Source: Prostheceraeus crozeri (taxonomy: Eukaryota; Platyhelminthes; Polycladida; Euryleptidae). From it: a stretch of DNA of 64,000 nt. This document shows positions 42,482 through 55,953 of the stretch, one piece after another (within the stretch, counting starts at the first letter, position 1; every line of letters begins with the position of its first letter). The notes under the pieces were generated by a model. It worked only from the letters and a program-made list of their open reading frames with translations. It ran no database searches and was not told where the DNA came from. Location: positions 16,742 through 80,741 of the forward strand of contig CAJQUW010016958.1 of assembly GCA_907163375.1 (NCBI GenBank), given 5' to 3'. A program made the position numbers and the translations under genes.

Positions 42482-42932
42482 GAGAAATTTTGCTAACTGT
42501 TTAGGCGTGAAGTATTCCAGTTGCTTGTAAAACACGTTAGATGTTGTCTTTAGCGCATATTATGTGCAAACCAACTATATTTAATAGAATTAACCGCTGT
42601 AATGGTACATGTACATGTAGTAGGTTACATGTACACGTACATCAAGTCTATTGAGGGCAAGTAATGCATTAGTTTCATGCTGCTGCGATCAGCTGTGTCT
42701 TGTGTTTCTGCTGTCTTTACATGATCTGATTGTCGGCAATACAACTCAGCGGTTGCAGTGCGATGTCACCTGCATTCAGTCGAGCCACACATGAAGCATA
42801 TTCAAAGTATTGATTGATGGTGATTGTATAATGACGTCCGGTAAAGATTGCGCGTGGCTGATTCGTTGTTAGGTAGAGCAGCTTTCACGGTATATTGTCA
42901 TTTGTCACAACTAATTTCTGATCATTCTTTCA

Positions 42933-44689
42933 ATGGCAGCGGCACCATCAAGTAGTAACAGGCACTCAACACGCCGAGTGCAGCCAGTCGGTCGCTATGG
43001 TTTTGATTCCGATAAGTGAAGACGATTCGGACAATGAAGATACGACTTTTGATCCTCCCCATATTACAGATGAGTCGTCTTCTGATACCGATTCTGATGG
43101 CAGTGAAGATCTAGAAGCGAGTGCCGAAGATGGGTGGACTATCATCGAGCCGACAGATGTCAGTGATGCAACTAACTTTGTGTTTCTTGGAGAGTAGGGC
43201 TGGACAGATACAGAGATTGACAGTACCGAATTTACTGTGAGAGATTACATAATCAAATTTCTACCAGACAATTTGTTTGAAACCCTCACAAAATGGGTGA
43301 ATGACCGTGTCCTTATTGAAAATGTTCGAATGATGGAGGAAGAGCAAGAAGAAATGCACTGGAAAAATGTTACTATTTTAGAAATGAAGACATTTGTTGG
43401 TATTACTCTTCTAATGGGCATCGTAAAGAAACCCACAATCAGATCTTACTGGCAAACCGAAGAAATGATGACAACTCCCTTCTTTTTACAACCAAAGTGT
43501 CTGAGTCGTGACAGATACATCGCTATTCTGAGATTCCTGAGATTCTCGGATCCATTTGCGGTGGACCCATCCAAGAAGGAAAGCAGACTTAGTGGTTTCT
43601 TCTCTATTGTGAATGATCTTTGTTCTCAGTACCGACCACTTCAATCTCTGAGTTTGGATGAAAGTCTTGTATTATTCAAGGGAAGGCTTTCAATCAAGAT
43701 GTTTATTCGGACGAAAAGATCCAGGTTTGGTGTGAAGTTATTCATTCTTGCAGATAGAACGGGATACATGATTTATTACATTACATTCATTCATTCATTA
43801 CATGATTGATTTATTCTCAAATCTATGTTGGCTAGGATACCTGTTATGAAACCGGCGAGCCTGGTACTGAGGCGCTTTCGAATAGTGAAAAGATAGTCGT
43901 TCGATTACTTTCAAAGGCTGACATGCTTGACAGGGGATACGTCCTGAATATAGACAATTGGTTTACAAGCTTGCGGCTGATAGAGTACCTTCTTTCGAGA
44001 AATACGGGTGTTCGTGGAACAGTCAGACCGTAAAGAGGAATTCCAAAAATTCTTATTCAAAAGAAACTGCAACCTGTGTCATCGGCATTCGCTGAAAAGG
44101 ACCGAATAATAGCGGTAAAATTCTGTGACAGAAAGGATGTTTTCTGATGTCCACGTGTGACAATGCTTCTCTGGTGCAAAAAGAAAGGATTTCCAAGGGC
44201 AATGTTCGAACCAATGTGCTCAAGCCATCAATTGTCGAGAATTACAATCAAGAAATGGGAGGGATAGATCTCACAGACCAAGTTATTCGTCAATACAACT
44301 GCGCTCGCAAATCGCATGCCTGGTACAAGAAGATCGGCCTGAATTGCATTCTTCGGCTACTTTTCAATTCATGGGCTGTATACAGAAAAGAGAAAGAAAG
44401 CAACGTGAGTTTCTTTGACTTCCTAAGGGATGCCATACGAGTCTTGACAGATTTGCAATCAACACCAAAGGGAGCCAGAAGAAAAAGACGACCATCAGAG
44501 GAACAGCGCACGACTACACATGTGCAAAAAAGAATCCAATCCACAACTGGCAAGAAAAATCCATTGAAGCGTTGCCGTGTCTGTTTCAGCAACGGAATCA
44601 GAAGAGAATCACGATACAACTGTGATTCGTGCCCTGACAAGCCTGGGCTTTGCCTGGGTGACTGTTTCAATAAGTTTAAACATGACTAA
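42933..44689 (+). pseudogene. piggyBac transposase (PGBD-like), decayed
   Basis: The ATG at 42933 opens a short N-terminal piece; an acidic stretch (DDSDNEDTTFDPP) follows in another frame to a TAG at 43195, and the same frame then continues to 43809. That block has the DDE_Tnp_1_7 fold: MKTFVGITLLMGIVKKPTIR, SRDRYIAILRFLRFSD, SLDESLVLFKGRL (first Asp) and RFGVKLFILAD (second Asp). NIDNWFTSLRLIEYLL follows in a third frame at about 43950. The last block (44147-44689) has NQEMGGIDLTDQ (fourth Asp) and ends in the Cys-rich zinc finger CRVCFSNGIRRESRYNCDSC then CLGDCFNKF. At least four breaks make it non-coding. One break coincides with an ATTC repeat at 43780-43800. Confidence 0.9.
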
Positions 44690-45492
44690 TGTCCCACCAA
44701 GTGAAAATTTGATGATTTTTGTATTTTTAAAAAAATATAAATTTTTTGGATAATTTCGACTGTTTTTGCATGTTTTCTGATTTTGGCATCTTATTTAGTG
44801 TTGGTTGGGGTCAGGACAACACTTTTTGGTCGAGTAAACAGCATTTGAAAAATCCCGAAATTTTAGGATTTTTACAGGCAGCTAGGGGAGGAAGCCATAG
44901 ATGCGAAACAGGATCGAAAGGGTTAAATAATCATGCAAATAAGAGGAAAATCAATGTGAGATCTCAAAAAATGCAAGCAATTCGCACAGTGACTAAAGCT
45001 TGGATAGGTCTTACGCCATGAGCTATTCAAATGCTCTAGCCCGTGTTATTTCAAAACATGGGGAGACTTGGCCACTCTTGATATTACCTGGGGAGAATTG
45101 GTCAATTTATGGCCATGTCTCCCCATGTTACGTCATTTACCTAGCAATCGCATGAAATCTTTTTTAGCGAATATAGAGAATTATTACTAATAGATTATGA
45201 AAATAGGTTCAGACAGTAATATGAACACTTACTTGCAACTTTTGTGGTGTGATTGCTTCTCGCCGACAAAGCTCCGTGAGAATGAGGGAAAGTTTCTAAA
45301 AATGACGCTGAAATCGCAATGTCAGTGTGTACGAAACACCATTGATTGACATCATCATCCAATCAGCGCTTCTGTACTATGTCGACGCATTCCCTTGGCA
45401 ACACTGAGTGTCTACTTCGTCAAGTGAATAGTTTCTGAGATCTCAGACATGACCAAGTCTCCCATATGGCCAAGTCTCCCAACCCTCCCCTA

Positions 45493-48400
45493 CATGCAAT
45501 TTCGTAACAATCGCAATGGTAAATTATGCAGCCTCTAGTGACATGTAATTAAAGTTGCGAGTCGTGCTAAAAAAAATCATATCTAAATGTCTAAATGATA
45601 TTTTTTCTTCACGTTATCAATTTCATGAGTGGTAAGATATTTATTAAGTCCAGACCTTTTTGAGCAGTAAAACGTCTGAGTGAGAATCGCACAATTTAGC
45701 ACTGTTGGTAACTTAAATTCGAATAAAAGTGGCTAAGCTAACTAAGTGATGACTTCGAAGCCTTACAGCAAATCATAACAAGAAGGCTACCAAACCAATG
45801 TGGCTTATGTATAGACCACTACTTCCAAATGTCTGGGTCGCTAGTTTATGGAGCCATCTGGAGCTTCATCCAGCGGTGAAGATTATTATATCAATAGATG
45901 CCATTATAAGTAACTAATCAAGTTAATTTTGCTAGCTTGCACCATATGCACAAAAAAGGCCTAGCTATTAAATACGTGGATGCATATGTTTAACCGCGGT
46001 ATACTCACATGTATTTCTTAACAAAGTACACCGAATTACTATTCGACGGTCAACTAAAATCTTTTAATAGTAGGGCTACAGGATCAGTAGATAGCCTATC
46101 AAAAATTTTATGACATATTACCGGGACTAAGCCTATTGTTTTTGAGCGTAACCAGAGCCGTAAAAGTTTTGACAAAACTTAATTAGGCCTTCACATTTAA
46201 TAACACTTATAGCTACTTAACTATTTTTTGAAGAAGCACATGTGATCAGACCCTTATTCAGTGGCTTGCATCCGTGAACTATTTATGAGAACTGAATGCT
46301 TCGCACTTGCTAATGATCACAAAATATTTCATTTACATCAACTGATTAATTTTATTTCTATAACTTTCTTCATACAATTTTTGCCTTTAGTCAATTTGCA
46401 CCGCCATCGCTATCATTTGAATCAAGAAAGCTCGAGACCTTAATTCTCCAGTATTATATCTGACTTTACTGGAAACATCAGACACAAATTTTATGACAGA
46501 CAGTCACCATGCGTCCATTGTTTCTATGCAAACTGATACAAAAAGGATGATAAGTTGGAATACTTCTGGCGCTCACAGTTAGTTGTTGTTGTTGTTTTAC
46601 CCGACTCCATCCAGCGGATAGTAGGCTTGCACAAGGCATAGCCAGATGTGCTGAAGGCGAGAAGCTCAAAAAGAGCTTTGTTGCATATCCCAACAGCTAA
46701 GATTCGGCTGTCACGTTCCCCCGCAACATCAACTTAGCAAAAGGCCTCTTTTAGTCCTATTCTATTCAGTCCCGGGAACCGCACGGGTGGCGTTTACGTC
46801 TTCGTCCAGTGTGACAGTTCCCTGACTTCTCTTGTCCATATTTCTGGATAACTTGGTGTTATCGTGCCTTTGTATTAACATGAGTATTTTCATATTATGG
46901 TTTTCTATCATGGTTCTTTCTGTCATTTGTTGCTTCAAGTTAACATGTTTGAACATCTCATAGCCTGATAAATAGGCTAAATCTTCTCTCTATAATTTCA
47001 AATAAATCCCAGCCTTCTATGATTTTATGAATCAGATAATGAAAAGAAGAATTTTTGATCTTTGGAAAGTTCAGGATATGAGCTTTTCTGTCGATATGAA
47101 ATTATTCAGATACCAAGCATTTCAAAGGATGCAGGCGATTGAGGAAAAGTGCATGTTTATAAACTTAAGAACCAGCACTCAAGGAATTCATAAATGTTGA
47201 TAACTGAGTACAGCAAAGTCAAATATCGTTCATTATCTAACGAGTCAAAATTTATCGGCAAAATTCAAACAGGAAATGTCTCAAATTTTATGATAATAAA
47301 TTATGAGTTTAAATAGATGTCCGGATAATTTTTAGGGGTGTAATCGGAGTGACAGCTCTCGTCAATATGAAATATAGCGTGGAAATTCGGTAAAATGGCT
47401 TCAGTGCCCTGAAAGCTGTGATATATTGGTGGTGTGTTGTGCACACCTGGTATTGCCTGTAGTTTCAACAAATCAGCTGTTAATTAAAGGCCATCGACCA
47501 TCGTAAACAGGTCTCGTCGCTCTGATATCAACATATCGATTTTTGGTCACGTGGTGGATGTTATCATTATTACGTTCTTGATAAAATAGCATCGATTGTG
47601 TCACTTCAGTTCTCGATCGTGTGAATTCCTGCAGTATTGTTGGTAGATCTGCTCGATCTGATTCATCAAACTCTCGTGCGTCAACCATCTATTCCAAAGA
47701 AACAATAAGTCATGACTGGTCTTTAATAGCGCTATCAGCGTCGATAAAATAAGGTCCTAGAGTGAAGTAAATCCATAAAAAAACGAGGAAATCTTTCCTC
47801 ACTGCACAGCACTGATTTCACGTCTGTAGAGACTACTCGTTCGTGTAGAGTAATGGACTCCATTAAATCGCTTGTAGATGAATGAAGTCTATGTTCTGAG
47901 ATCTGAAAAGTGAACTTGAATTGACAAGATCAATGAGACCAGAGTTAATCAGCTTGAAGACTCAGCAATTCAACTACAAAATGTCCTGTTACTGCAACAG
48001 AGTAACCTCATTACAGTAAATACCGGCAAGTAACCTACTTCCGGTGGAGATGTTTGTTGAACTTGAGCATAGACAGAAAAAACGATCGCATATCATAATT
48101 TTTAGAATATCTGAGATAGGAGCAAATTCCTTGTAGAATTCCTTGGCACTCACAAAGACAAGGTTGTTTCTTCTTTACGTATGGGTAGATAAGGAGTAAA
48201 GGGGCCGCGCGTGTAGAAAGTGCAAACTGACGGTTTCAGTTCGATGACAGATTCTTACACGATCAAAAAATCTGAGGAACCATGCCTTTGACCAAGTATA
48301 TTTATCACAGCAACTTCGAAGACAACTTCAGAATTATTTTAGGCAGCGTAAAGCTAATGGAGAGGATGTGTTTTTATCGAGGTAAAGTTCAACCAAGAGT

Positions 48401-49625
48401 CACACTTAATTCAAAATTTATTTTACCAAGTTTACAAACATTTGACACATTTATTCTTACACATCTACTTTTTCTCTTGTAAAGATTGATCATGTTCACT
48501 AACTTTTATTAGCAAAATCTGCAATTTTTTTTTGCAGCAACAGAGACATGGCTTCCAGTGGTCATCCTGATGATATTCTTACTATTGACAAATTTGCACT
48601 TTTTCGTGCCGATTGAAATAATAGTCGTTTAGGAGGTGGTACAATTAGATGCGATATGTAACCAATGTCTCCTATAACGCAGAGGAATTACCCTGGAACC
48701 AATAGTGTGGTGCAAAATCATTTCAAGTTCACAACTTTAGTATTTATTGAAAGTGGGTTGGAAGAGATCGGTATTCCCTCGTCCACTCCAAACAACACAG
48801 CTTTTTATACACCGTCCACACACGTATTCTTTGTCACCATTGACGCAGATGCTCTATGCATTCGCGCAAATATGACGAGAGTTCCGCACTCTTGAGGCCA
48901 TGACTCTTTAGCTTTCATAAGTCACAACAGCTGCTCTTTTTATATATCAAATTCTCCCTGTCAATGCCAAATATTTGTCAGGATATTCGCATTTTAGCGC
49001 ATGGTTACCAAAGCATGCTACTTATTATTCAACATATTGTAATTGCATGCAAAATCTCGAAAATCATTTAAAAAGATCAATTCACATATGAAAGTGATGA
49101 TCATGGCAGTGCATTCCAATTTTTTCAATGAGACAGTGAGTGAGCTAGGTTTTCGGCCGTCCACCGGTGAAGGGGTGAACTGAGCGAACGGGATATTCCA
49201 GCTGCTGCCACTGAACTCAGCTGAACTAAGAATTTGCCGCTCATTAACTGAAGAACGAACTGAGCTGAAGTTTTCCTATTCTTCCAATTCCTATCGACAT
49301 GCACGTATTGACAGTGATACATTGACAAAGTTTTTCCCTTTATCTACAATTTTACATACTTTCGTAGTTAAGCATTTGATTCAAAATTTAAGATTCTAAT
49401 CCCGTAATGTATAGGTAGCATTTTAGATCTGTAGGTATTGTATATAATAGATTTTTGTCGATTCCTTTGAAGCAGAAGTCTACACCAAATTTCGGTGAGA
49501 GTAAATTATTCGGAAGTTACACAAAATTTTACCAGTGCCATATATAAGGCATCTTAAATGATAATTGTCAGCAAGAGAAGCTCGAGTATATTAACATTTT
49601 CTGTCAAGATGCTGACAATTTGACG
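45493..49625. other. Long non-coding stretch
   Basis: About 4.1 kb without a supported gene. Short frames (60-76 codons) show no motif. A run of GAACTGAGC-like words occurs at 49170-49275. No RNA gene recognised. Confidence 0.35.
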
Positions 49626-49633
49626 CTTTAGAT

Positions 49634-50438
49634 CAGGGGTGGGCAACCTTTTCATAGTCGCGGGCTTTTCAAGAGTCCGATAAACTTTGCGAACCGTTAA
49701 ATAAGTTTTAGTATACTTATTTAACGGCGAAACTATGTCTTCGTTTGAGACTAGGCAAATGATGAACCCGGTTCTGATCAGAACCGGGTTCATCATTTTC
49801 AGCATGAAAGTTGGTTAAAAGATGATATCGGACATCTGATTTTGTGATGTAATAATGCGTTTTATTTATTGATTTGCAGCAACCCTAGTTTTGATTATTA
49901 TATATCTCTTTAATGAAAATCTTCTCTCAAAATACTATCTCTTTAATGAAATCTTTACTTATTATTTCTTAAATGCGTGAAAAATACAAGGCGTGTCCTA
50001 TTTAATGCGAACTTTGAGTATGAACGTTCTTCGATATTTTTCAATATCTGGCAGGAAGGAAGACGTTGCCACCCCAAGGTCATTCTGCAAATTTCCGTCA
50101 GTAATGGTGGATCGAAAAGGAGACTTCATGAAGTTGAAACGAGAGAAAACTGCTCGCTGAAACTGTTCAAAACTGCTCGCTGCCGAGGTCTCTCGTAGAC
50201 AAGGAATTGGCAAGGAATTATTTCATGACCGCCGCATAACTGACACATGCGCACATAATTATTCACATTTATCTCGCAATTCATTGACGGAAATATTGTC
50301 GGCAGCGATTTTTTCTACCGTGGAAGAAATTTTCAAAACACAAGCAGCACCTAGATATCTAGGTGCCTCCTAGTATCGCCAGTGTCTTATGGTAAGCGGC
50401 TGCTCTCATCTCCGCGGTTCGCACGTTCCCCAACCCTG
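49634..50438. mobile_element. Non-autonomous hAT element (805 bp) with internal hairpins
   Basis: The left end is CAGGGGTGGGCAACC, the right end reversed CAGGGTTGGGGAAC. Flanking octamers CTTTAGAT (49626-49633) and CTTTACAT (50439-50446) match at 7 of 8. Two hairpins lie inside: 13-bp arms at 49694-49706/49715-49727 and a perfect palindrome at 49757-49798. Confidence 0.82.
49757..49798. repeat. Perfect 42-nt palindrome
   Basis: Arms of 21 nt, built around AACCCGGTTCTGATCAGAA, are exact complements with no spacer. It sits inside the hAT element. Uninterrupted palindromes of this size are normally unstable, so a recent origin or element function is likely. Confidence 0.95.
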
Positions 50439-50446
50439 CTTTACAT

Positions 50447-51790
50447 GTCTATTATGATGCCGATTTGATTTAAAATTTTCAAAACTCTCAGTATAAGCAG
50501 ACTAACTTTCAAATTAATTTACTGCATTAGTTTAGTAAATCTCGAGTGTAAGGTACGTCTCTTCAATTTTAGAATCATTCAGCTCAGATGAATAGGGAGT
50601 TTTCTCTTGTCTCAAAGTCACTAACTTTCATTCAGAAAAGTGCATTTTTGCAGGTATTTATATAAGTATAAAACATTTGATCACCTTCCAAAATCAAAAA
50701 AATGATGCTATGTAAAATTACACCACTTAGATAAATAATTTCTATCATGGATGGCAATAAAAAATTTAACATTGATTAATTCAATGATTACAATTCTTGC
50801 ATTTTTCGAATTTGCGATAAAAGTGTAATTGATCTTTCCGCGGCCTATTCAACGCAATGTGAATAGACTGATGTTTTAAAAAAAATAGTTAATAGGTAGC
50901 GACAGTGCGAGAGTAGATGATGTTGATAACGGTTTTAAATACTTAGTACTTAAGCTTTATTGTTTCTTCTGGTATTCTTAAAATACTACTTTTAGCACAC
51001 TACTAACATTTCGTCTAAGTTAGTCGAGATACATACATCTCAAATTCACACTATGTATTACTGCATATTGAATGGAGGAATGTTGACGTTGAGGGATGTG
51101 AACTAGGTCTGCTGATGAAACCTTGATATTGAATGAAGTGCCAGCTATTCATATGTGTTCACATTTTTACTACTTACGATGCAACTATTTGCAAAATGTT
51201 TTGAAATTTACAGAGTGTGGAGATACAGTATGTATATAAGCACCTATATGCAGCATTGTTGGAAAAACTGTGAAACACAAGGAAACATTTTTTAGCTCAA
51301 GGCACGATTACTGAATGTTGTGGTTTGCTAAAATTAGATAAAGTCTGTAAAGTCAATTTTACACCTGCGTTGTCAAACGGACAGACATATCACCTTTAAT
51401 ACAGTGTCTTATTCAGAACAATGTTTTGAAACTGCTTGTAGAGCCGTGCGTTGTACATTGTATTCAAGGATGTTTTCTTGAAGCCACGCTTTGAACATGA
51501 GTTTTCCACTATTATAAACATGACTGTAGAATTTTGCTTTCCTACATTGTGTTTTTAAAAATCGGTTTTAAGCATGGTATTTCAACAGTGTTTCAGAACA
51601 TGTTTTTAAGTAGGCTAGATTTTTTAATATTGAGATCCCATTCACTGATAAGTATATTTTTTGATGTTCTTTTTTGATATTTTTTTTTGATTGGCTCCTT
51701 GATGTTCTATTCACAGGAGAGCAGATTATGACAAGTGAACTCTTGCTGTCTATCCATGGTTTGATATAGAGACGAATGCGAAGGTCTATG
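50447..51790. other. No gene seen
   Basis: AT-rich sequence with homopolymer runs; no reading frame, repeat or RNA gene that I could support. Confidence 0.4.
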
Positions 51791-51791
51791 G

Positions 51792-52538
51792 TCCGGGAGC
51801 TAGAACGAGGTCGTGCCTGAAGCCTTCACAAAGCACTGTACACTTTTTGACTAACACTAAACTGCGCATCTGCCGAATCATCTAAGTTTGCATGTATTCC
51901 AAGTTCATAAATGTTTTATTTTGAAAAATCCCATTGCTAATAGAGAAATTGTGGCATGTCGGTCATAAACACGATTTTACTGAGTTATTTGCTGCAAATA
52001 AAAGTCGCAGAGGTATCTCTTCAATATCGCTTGTATGGAAAGCATCCGCATGCTCTTTCATATAAGTGGTCGTTAGAATTAACAAGTGAACGAAGTGCAA
52101 GTGTATACAGACATATTATCCGGAGAGTAAATTGCACATTTTGTTGAAATTTCTATATATAAAAGGGTTTTGAAGTCATTATTATACATATTAGTATAGA
52201 GTGTTGACTTTGTTGTGCTAGTTAAAAAAGATTCCGATAAGAAAAGCGACTACTCATATGAACGAGCATGATCTGCTTATGCTGTCTATACAATTCATAA
52301 TCAAGAAATACCTCTCCGACTTTAATCTGCAGTCAATGACTACATATAATCGTGTTTATAAAAATATGTCAGGAGTTCTCCATTGGAAATACATATACAT
52401 GTGGTTTTTCAATCCAAAGAAAGACAAACGATCGGATCCGGCAGACGTCAGTCTTGTAGTAGTTATTAAGAGATGTACATTGCTGTGTGAAAGTTTCAGG
52501 TACGACTTCGCTCCGTGCACAACTTCGTACGAACTGCT
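51792..52538. mobile_element. TIR element, TCCGGGAGCTAG family, copy 1
   Basis: The left arm (TCCGGGAGCTAGAACGAGG..., with CTGCGCATCTGCCGAATCAT inside) and the right arm (GATCCGGCAGACG..., ending near CTCCGTGCACAACTTCG) are imperfect inverted repeats. Both match copy 2 at 58625-59130. The copy is older, and about 600 bp of unrelated sequence lies between its arms. The plus-strand frame at 52258-52575 runs through the right arm and is not a gene. Confidence 0.6.
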
Positions 52539-52561
52539 ATTGGAATACTCTTTTTGGAAAA

Positions 52562-52640
52562 ATAGTAACCATTAGCAAATATATATAATGCATTATATAT
52601 TATCATATAATATATAATGTATTATATATAATGAAATAAA
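52562..52640. repeat. AT-rich palindrome
   Basis: Alternating ATATAATGCATTATATATTA and its complement give a near-palindrome of about 60 bp. Confidence 0.7.
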
Positions 52641-52887
52641 CATGCATTGAATAAGTTTGCGCATTTCTGAGCTGCGTGGACGATTCCTCAATTCCGCACA
52701 TCCACGCACGTTTGAAGCAACGAAGCAACAAATAAATTCACATCAACTCCAGGATTGCTGCATTTCTTTGTTCTTGAATACAGTACCGTAAATATTTTGA
52801 AATGCAAAGTATTATGTTTCAATTATTAACAAATTTAATGTTCTTAACAATTCTCATCCTTATGTTGTCAATGGAAAGGCGGGTTCA

Positions 52888-53136
52888 GTGGCAAAGGAGG
52901 CAGAGACGAAGAAGTCTTTGAAATATGAAACTCTCATGGATTGCCGCGACTTCAGGGGAGTTTCAATTGAGACTCTAGTTGCGTTTGAACCAGGTGCCAC
53001 CCTTTTTATTCGACAGATCGGAAGCAAGTTAGGTGAACCTCTAACAAAGGTCCAACTGACTCAACGATTTAGTCTTGCCGTGCAGCGTGGCAATGCTGCT
53101 TCAGTCAGAGGAGGTCTCTATACCAAACATGATTAA
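52888..53136 (+). mobile_element. Retroelement C-terminal fragment (QRGNAASV type)
   Basis: KSLKYETLMDCRDFRGVSIE, then LFIRQIGSKLGEPLTK and FSLAVQRGNAASVRGG match the extreme C-terminus of the same RT-type retroelement protein whose middle region lies at 8480-9022. Only the tail is present, so this is a broken, 5'-truncated piece. Clade uncertain. Confidence 0.5.
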
Positions 53137-53985
53137 TTATCGATGCTTAAATTTTTGTTCCTTAGATGTGTACTGGCTGAATGGCCACCTTTTGTAACTA
53201 GTATTCTGTAAAAATAGAAGGACAATTTAATAAATGCTAGAAACTATGAATAAATCCTTGAAATGAATTGACCATTATCCCACTGATTTCGGGAGATAGA
53301 TGTTCAGAATACGAGCATCAAAAACTATGTATTCTCCGATCCGAAGGCGATGTGAATACACACCTTTTGATACGAGTTGATTGAACATTTGTCTCAATGA
53401 AATCAGTTGGATTTATTTCGCGATTCCACAGATAAATGCATGCTTTCCTAGTTTTGTGGATAAATAAAATCTACCAGTAAATGCTCAGAACAAGCTTGCA
53501 AAAGCCCGACTTTTCTCAAACACGTGATTGAAAAAGACTGGGGATTGGCTTCTATAAACCTATGAGGAAAATTAGTACAATAGGAAGATAATATGATGAG
53601 GAATAAGTATAGCACAATGATGTAACTTATGCAAGCCTAAACGACGTTGTAGGCCTTCAATTATTAGACTCATATACAGACATTATAAGACTCGAGATTT
53701 CGGGATCGGGGTTAACTCCTATAAGAATATGCGAGTAAGTCATGCAATATTCAAATGTTAGACCTGGTGATGGAGACATCGAATTTCGGAATCAGGATTA
53801 ACTCACAACGGCAAGGTTTAATGTAGAAATGCTGATTTGTCACCACACAGAACGATGGCACGAGACTTTGGGATCAGTGTCGAATTCCACATAATAGCTG
53901 ATATCAAACACAGCATATGACATGATTATTGGGTTACATGACTGAACATGTGGCGATATGACAATTATTTTCTATGCATGACTTG
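53137..53985. other. No gene seen
   Basis: Mixed AT-rich sequence between the retroelement tail and the hAT-like element; no supported features. Confidence 0.4.
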
Positions 53986-53993
53986 GCCCCTCT

Positions 53994-55190
53994 TAAGGTG
54001 ACCAGATTTTGTTAATCCAAAACCGGGACACCTTACAAAGTAGGAAAATGAGCCTATAGGTGTTATCATGTTTTGCAAATAATGATAGTTGTTAACACAA
54101 GCAGCGAATCTTAGAATGCCTTGTTGGATAATATCGTCGAGCCCATACTGTGACAATCATGGAATATTCGCTTCTATTAAGTCCATGAATATCATTAATT
54201 TTTTACCTCGTCCTTTTCGCGTAAGCCGACTGTTGGTAACCTGCTTTTCAATTGCACCGCACCTGTTATCTGTGTTTGTTTCCATTACATCCATTTTTCA
54301 TTATCCTGACCAATTCGTATCAGAGGATTGAGAAAAATGCCGAAACATGGTGCACATCCTTCGCTTCAAACATGTGACTGAATGATGATGAACTCCGTAT
54401 GTGATTCTGGTGTTTGTTTTTCATATCTATGTAGCCATTTGCTGAATGCTTTTCCCATTTCTAGTAGTTTTTAGCATATTTCTTCAATCGGTGTTCAATA
54501 ATTGATTGCTTACCTCGTTATGCTTAGGGCTCATTACCTCCTGGTTATGAACAATGACGGATTCTTAATCTGTTTTTATCCATACAGTATGTATGAATGT
54601 GTGTATCTGTAATTGTTTTTCAGTAACTTGTTATGTAATAATTAATTTCATGCTATTTTGTTTTTGGATTATTAATAATCTCTGAACTGAATGATAAATC
54701 TTTTTGATTTATCCAGTAAACTGTTGTGTTTTGTGTCTTTTATTTTCTTCCACTGAGAGAATTCGACTAATACTTTATCTTTGCATGAAGATGTTGAATC
54801 ACTTTCGTCATTTTCTTCTCACCAAAATTGTTCATGCATTTATCATGACAATATTCTTAAATTGATATTTGATCACATTTGTGCTCACAATTTTGCCTCC
54901 TTTAATAACATTGTTTCCATATAGTTTTATTGTACACGATAAAAAATGAATGTTTGATGAGCGTTCGCCAATGATTGACGGATTTGTGACGAATGTCAAG
55001 ATCCACAAAGTGTGCTTCCGAATTCATGAGTTTTAACTAAATGTAACTGAAAATATCTGAAACTGAATTTTAGCATTGAGATACGGCAAAACCGAAACAT
55101 GTATCTTTCCCAAGACACTTTCGGGACGCCCGGACAAAATCGTCGAAACCTGGACTATCCCGGTAAACAAGGTCTGGTCTGGTCACCTTG
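53994..55190. mobile_element. hAT-like non-autonomous element
   Basis: TAAGGTGACCAGATTTTG at the left and, reversed, CAAGGTGACCAGACCAGA at the right are inverted ends of a common hAT type. CCGGGACA-like words lie inside both ends (54042 and 55125-55165). The flanking octamers do not match well, so the target duplication is unclear. No transposase frame. Confidence 0.65.
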
Positions 55191-55319
55191 CCCTACCTAC
55201 TAGAATGAATGTACAGAGTATATTAATGCATCACAGTGGTGCGCTGAATGCACTACAAAACTTCGTACAAAGGTGAAGCTTGTCATTAAAATGACAAAGA
55301 AAGCAGTCGGTCACTCAAG

Positions 55320-55655
55320 TCACCAAAGCGAATGAAAGAATTGCTGAAGCGAACAGTTTTGATCTAGGGGCTCACAGAATCGACCTATGTTTCTACTGGT
55401 TGGAACGCGACTTTCAAACATTTCACGTAATGGATGACTTTTGTGTTTCAAAATTTTCTTCATAAGATTACGACATACTTTTTCAGATGAAGTGGTCAAA
55501 TCACTAAATACTACAATATTCCTGAACATTTTACAAGCTCGACGTTCAACACGCATAAGTTTCTTGAAAATGTAACTCGGCAAATTACAAAAACATGGGA
55601 ATGCGTGGAGCAACAACGATCTGATGAAAAGTACATCACAATTACAGATGAGCAC
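55320..55655 (-). mobile_element. LINE 3' fragment (C-terminal tail of ORF2)
   Basis: FCNLPSYIFKKLMRVERRACKMFRNIVV, shown here only by key residues (LPSYIFKKL then RVERRACK), is the post-RT segment of Jockey/CR1-type LINE proteins. It ends in FFHSLW and a stop at 55320. Upstream (from 55655) the RT is missing: a heavily 5'-truncated copy, with the fragment itself open. Confidence 0.7.
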
Positions 55656-55953
55656 TAGGATTGTACTTCCTTGTTACATGTACAATCAACAAATCTCATC
55701 GGATGCGTATTTGTTATTGAAGCTTGGATAAAAGGCATTCCAAATTCAACTTTGTAAGCTTCTATTATTTGATATTAATTAACATGATTGTTATTATCAT
55801 ATGATTAACACTTGAATACAGACTATAAGAGAACCTCATACAACACCATTGAGGCTATTTCAGATAGGCCTACTCCATTTATAAATTACACATCTTGTTA
55901 TTGAGTCAGCATTTTTGCATGTCCTACATCTGAAAATATTCTTAAACTGTACT

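Larger units (their letters stand above)
42414..44922 (+). mobile_element. piggyBac element inserted in the pogo element (2509 bp)
   Basis: The ends are CCCTTTCGATCCT and its exact complement AGGATCGAAAGGG, flanked by TTAA on both sides (42410-42413 and 44923-44926), the diagnostic piggyBac target. A decayed piggyBac transposase lies inside on the plus strand. Near the left end are two palindromes built on TGACGACA. The insertion lies upstream of the pogo transposase start, between it and the right pogo end. Confidence 0.95.
38992..45490 (-). mobile_element. pogo-type transposon, split by a piggyBac element
   Basis: The two ends, GGGGAGAGTTGGGAGACTTG and (reversed) GGGGAGGGTTGGGAGACTTG, continue as about 28-bp inverted repeats and are flanked by TA on both sides (38990-38991 and 45491-45492), as in pogo/Tc1. 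The word GGGAGACTTGGCCA and variants recur at least four times inside the left end and three to four times inside the right end. A pogo-like transposase gene fills 39742-42189 on the minus strand. Without the piggyBac insert the element is about 4.0 kb. Confidence 0.92.

Noticed and set aside
55076-55276. 66-codon frame
   Set aside because: It runs through the right terminus of the hAT-like element and has no motif.
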